From positions 1-5,655 of the forward strand of contig JABXKX010000550.1 of assembly GCA_013619035.1 (NCBI GenBank): 5,655 nucleotides of DNA. The letters are read 5' to 3'. Below, in pieces: positions 5,643-5,655 of the stretch. Positions within the stretch are counted from its first letter, which is position 1; every line of letters begins with the position of its first letter. The notes below the pieces were generated by a model. The model saw only the letters and a program-made list of their open reading frames with translations. It made no database searches and was not told the DNA's origin. The position numbers and the translations under genes are program-made. Source of the DNA: Peptostreptococcaceae bacterium (GTDB lineage: Bacteria; Bacillota_A; Clostridia; Peptostreptococcales; Acidaminobacteraceae).

Positions 5643-5655
5643 TGACGAACTATAC

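Overview
The window is AT-rich and looks like a low-GC Gram-positive-type bacterium (Firmicutes or a relative such as the Acholeplasma/Izemoplasma side of Mollicutes). The reasons are a tRNA-sensing T-box leader, a textbook sigma-A promoter, strong AGGAGG-type ribosome binding sites and AT-rich codons. TGA acts as a stop (end of nqrD) and tryptophan is coded by TGG, so the mycoplasma code does not apply. The species cannot be named from the sequence alone.

Left part, plus strand. Bases 1-56 may be the last codons of an upstream gene. A promoter (TTGACT, 17 nt, TATACT at 110-138) drives a tryptophan T-box leader (about 155-404). Its specifier codon is UGG and its T-box end is UGGC. It has a clear antiterminator/terminator switch. 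A 115-nt stretch follows, holding an odd chain of very short overlapping reading frames. Then comes trpB (520-1713), the tryptophan synthase beta chain. No trpA follows, so within the window trpB is a one-gene unit under tRNA-Trp control.

Middle. An 11-bp perfect hairpin (1719-1744) lies between trpB and the convergent operon and probably terminates both.

Right part, minus strand, read from right to left: nqrB (5597-4659), nqrC (4666-4049), nqrD (4062-3439), nqrE (3446-2856) and nqrF (2846-1746). These are five of the six subunits of the Na+-translocating NADH:quinone oxidoreductase. NqrF takes electrons from NADH through FAD to a 2Fe-2S cluster. NqrD and NqrE hold an intramembrane cluster between them. 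NqrC and NqrB carry covalent FMN, and the membrane part couples electron flow to Na+ export. Three junctions overlap by 8-14 bp and the fourth is 9 nt, so the set is tightly coupled. nqrA, normally first, is not visible; only 58 nt of sequence remain to the right of nqrB.

I see no mobile element, CRISPR array, tRNA or rRNA. The gene content is recognisable throughout, so I do not claim a new system. The points most worth a second look are the ATGA relay ahead of trpB, the stand-alone T-box-controlled trpB, the altered flavin-attachment motif in the short NqrB, and the presence of NQR (not only RNF) in this type of genome.
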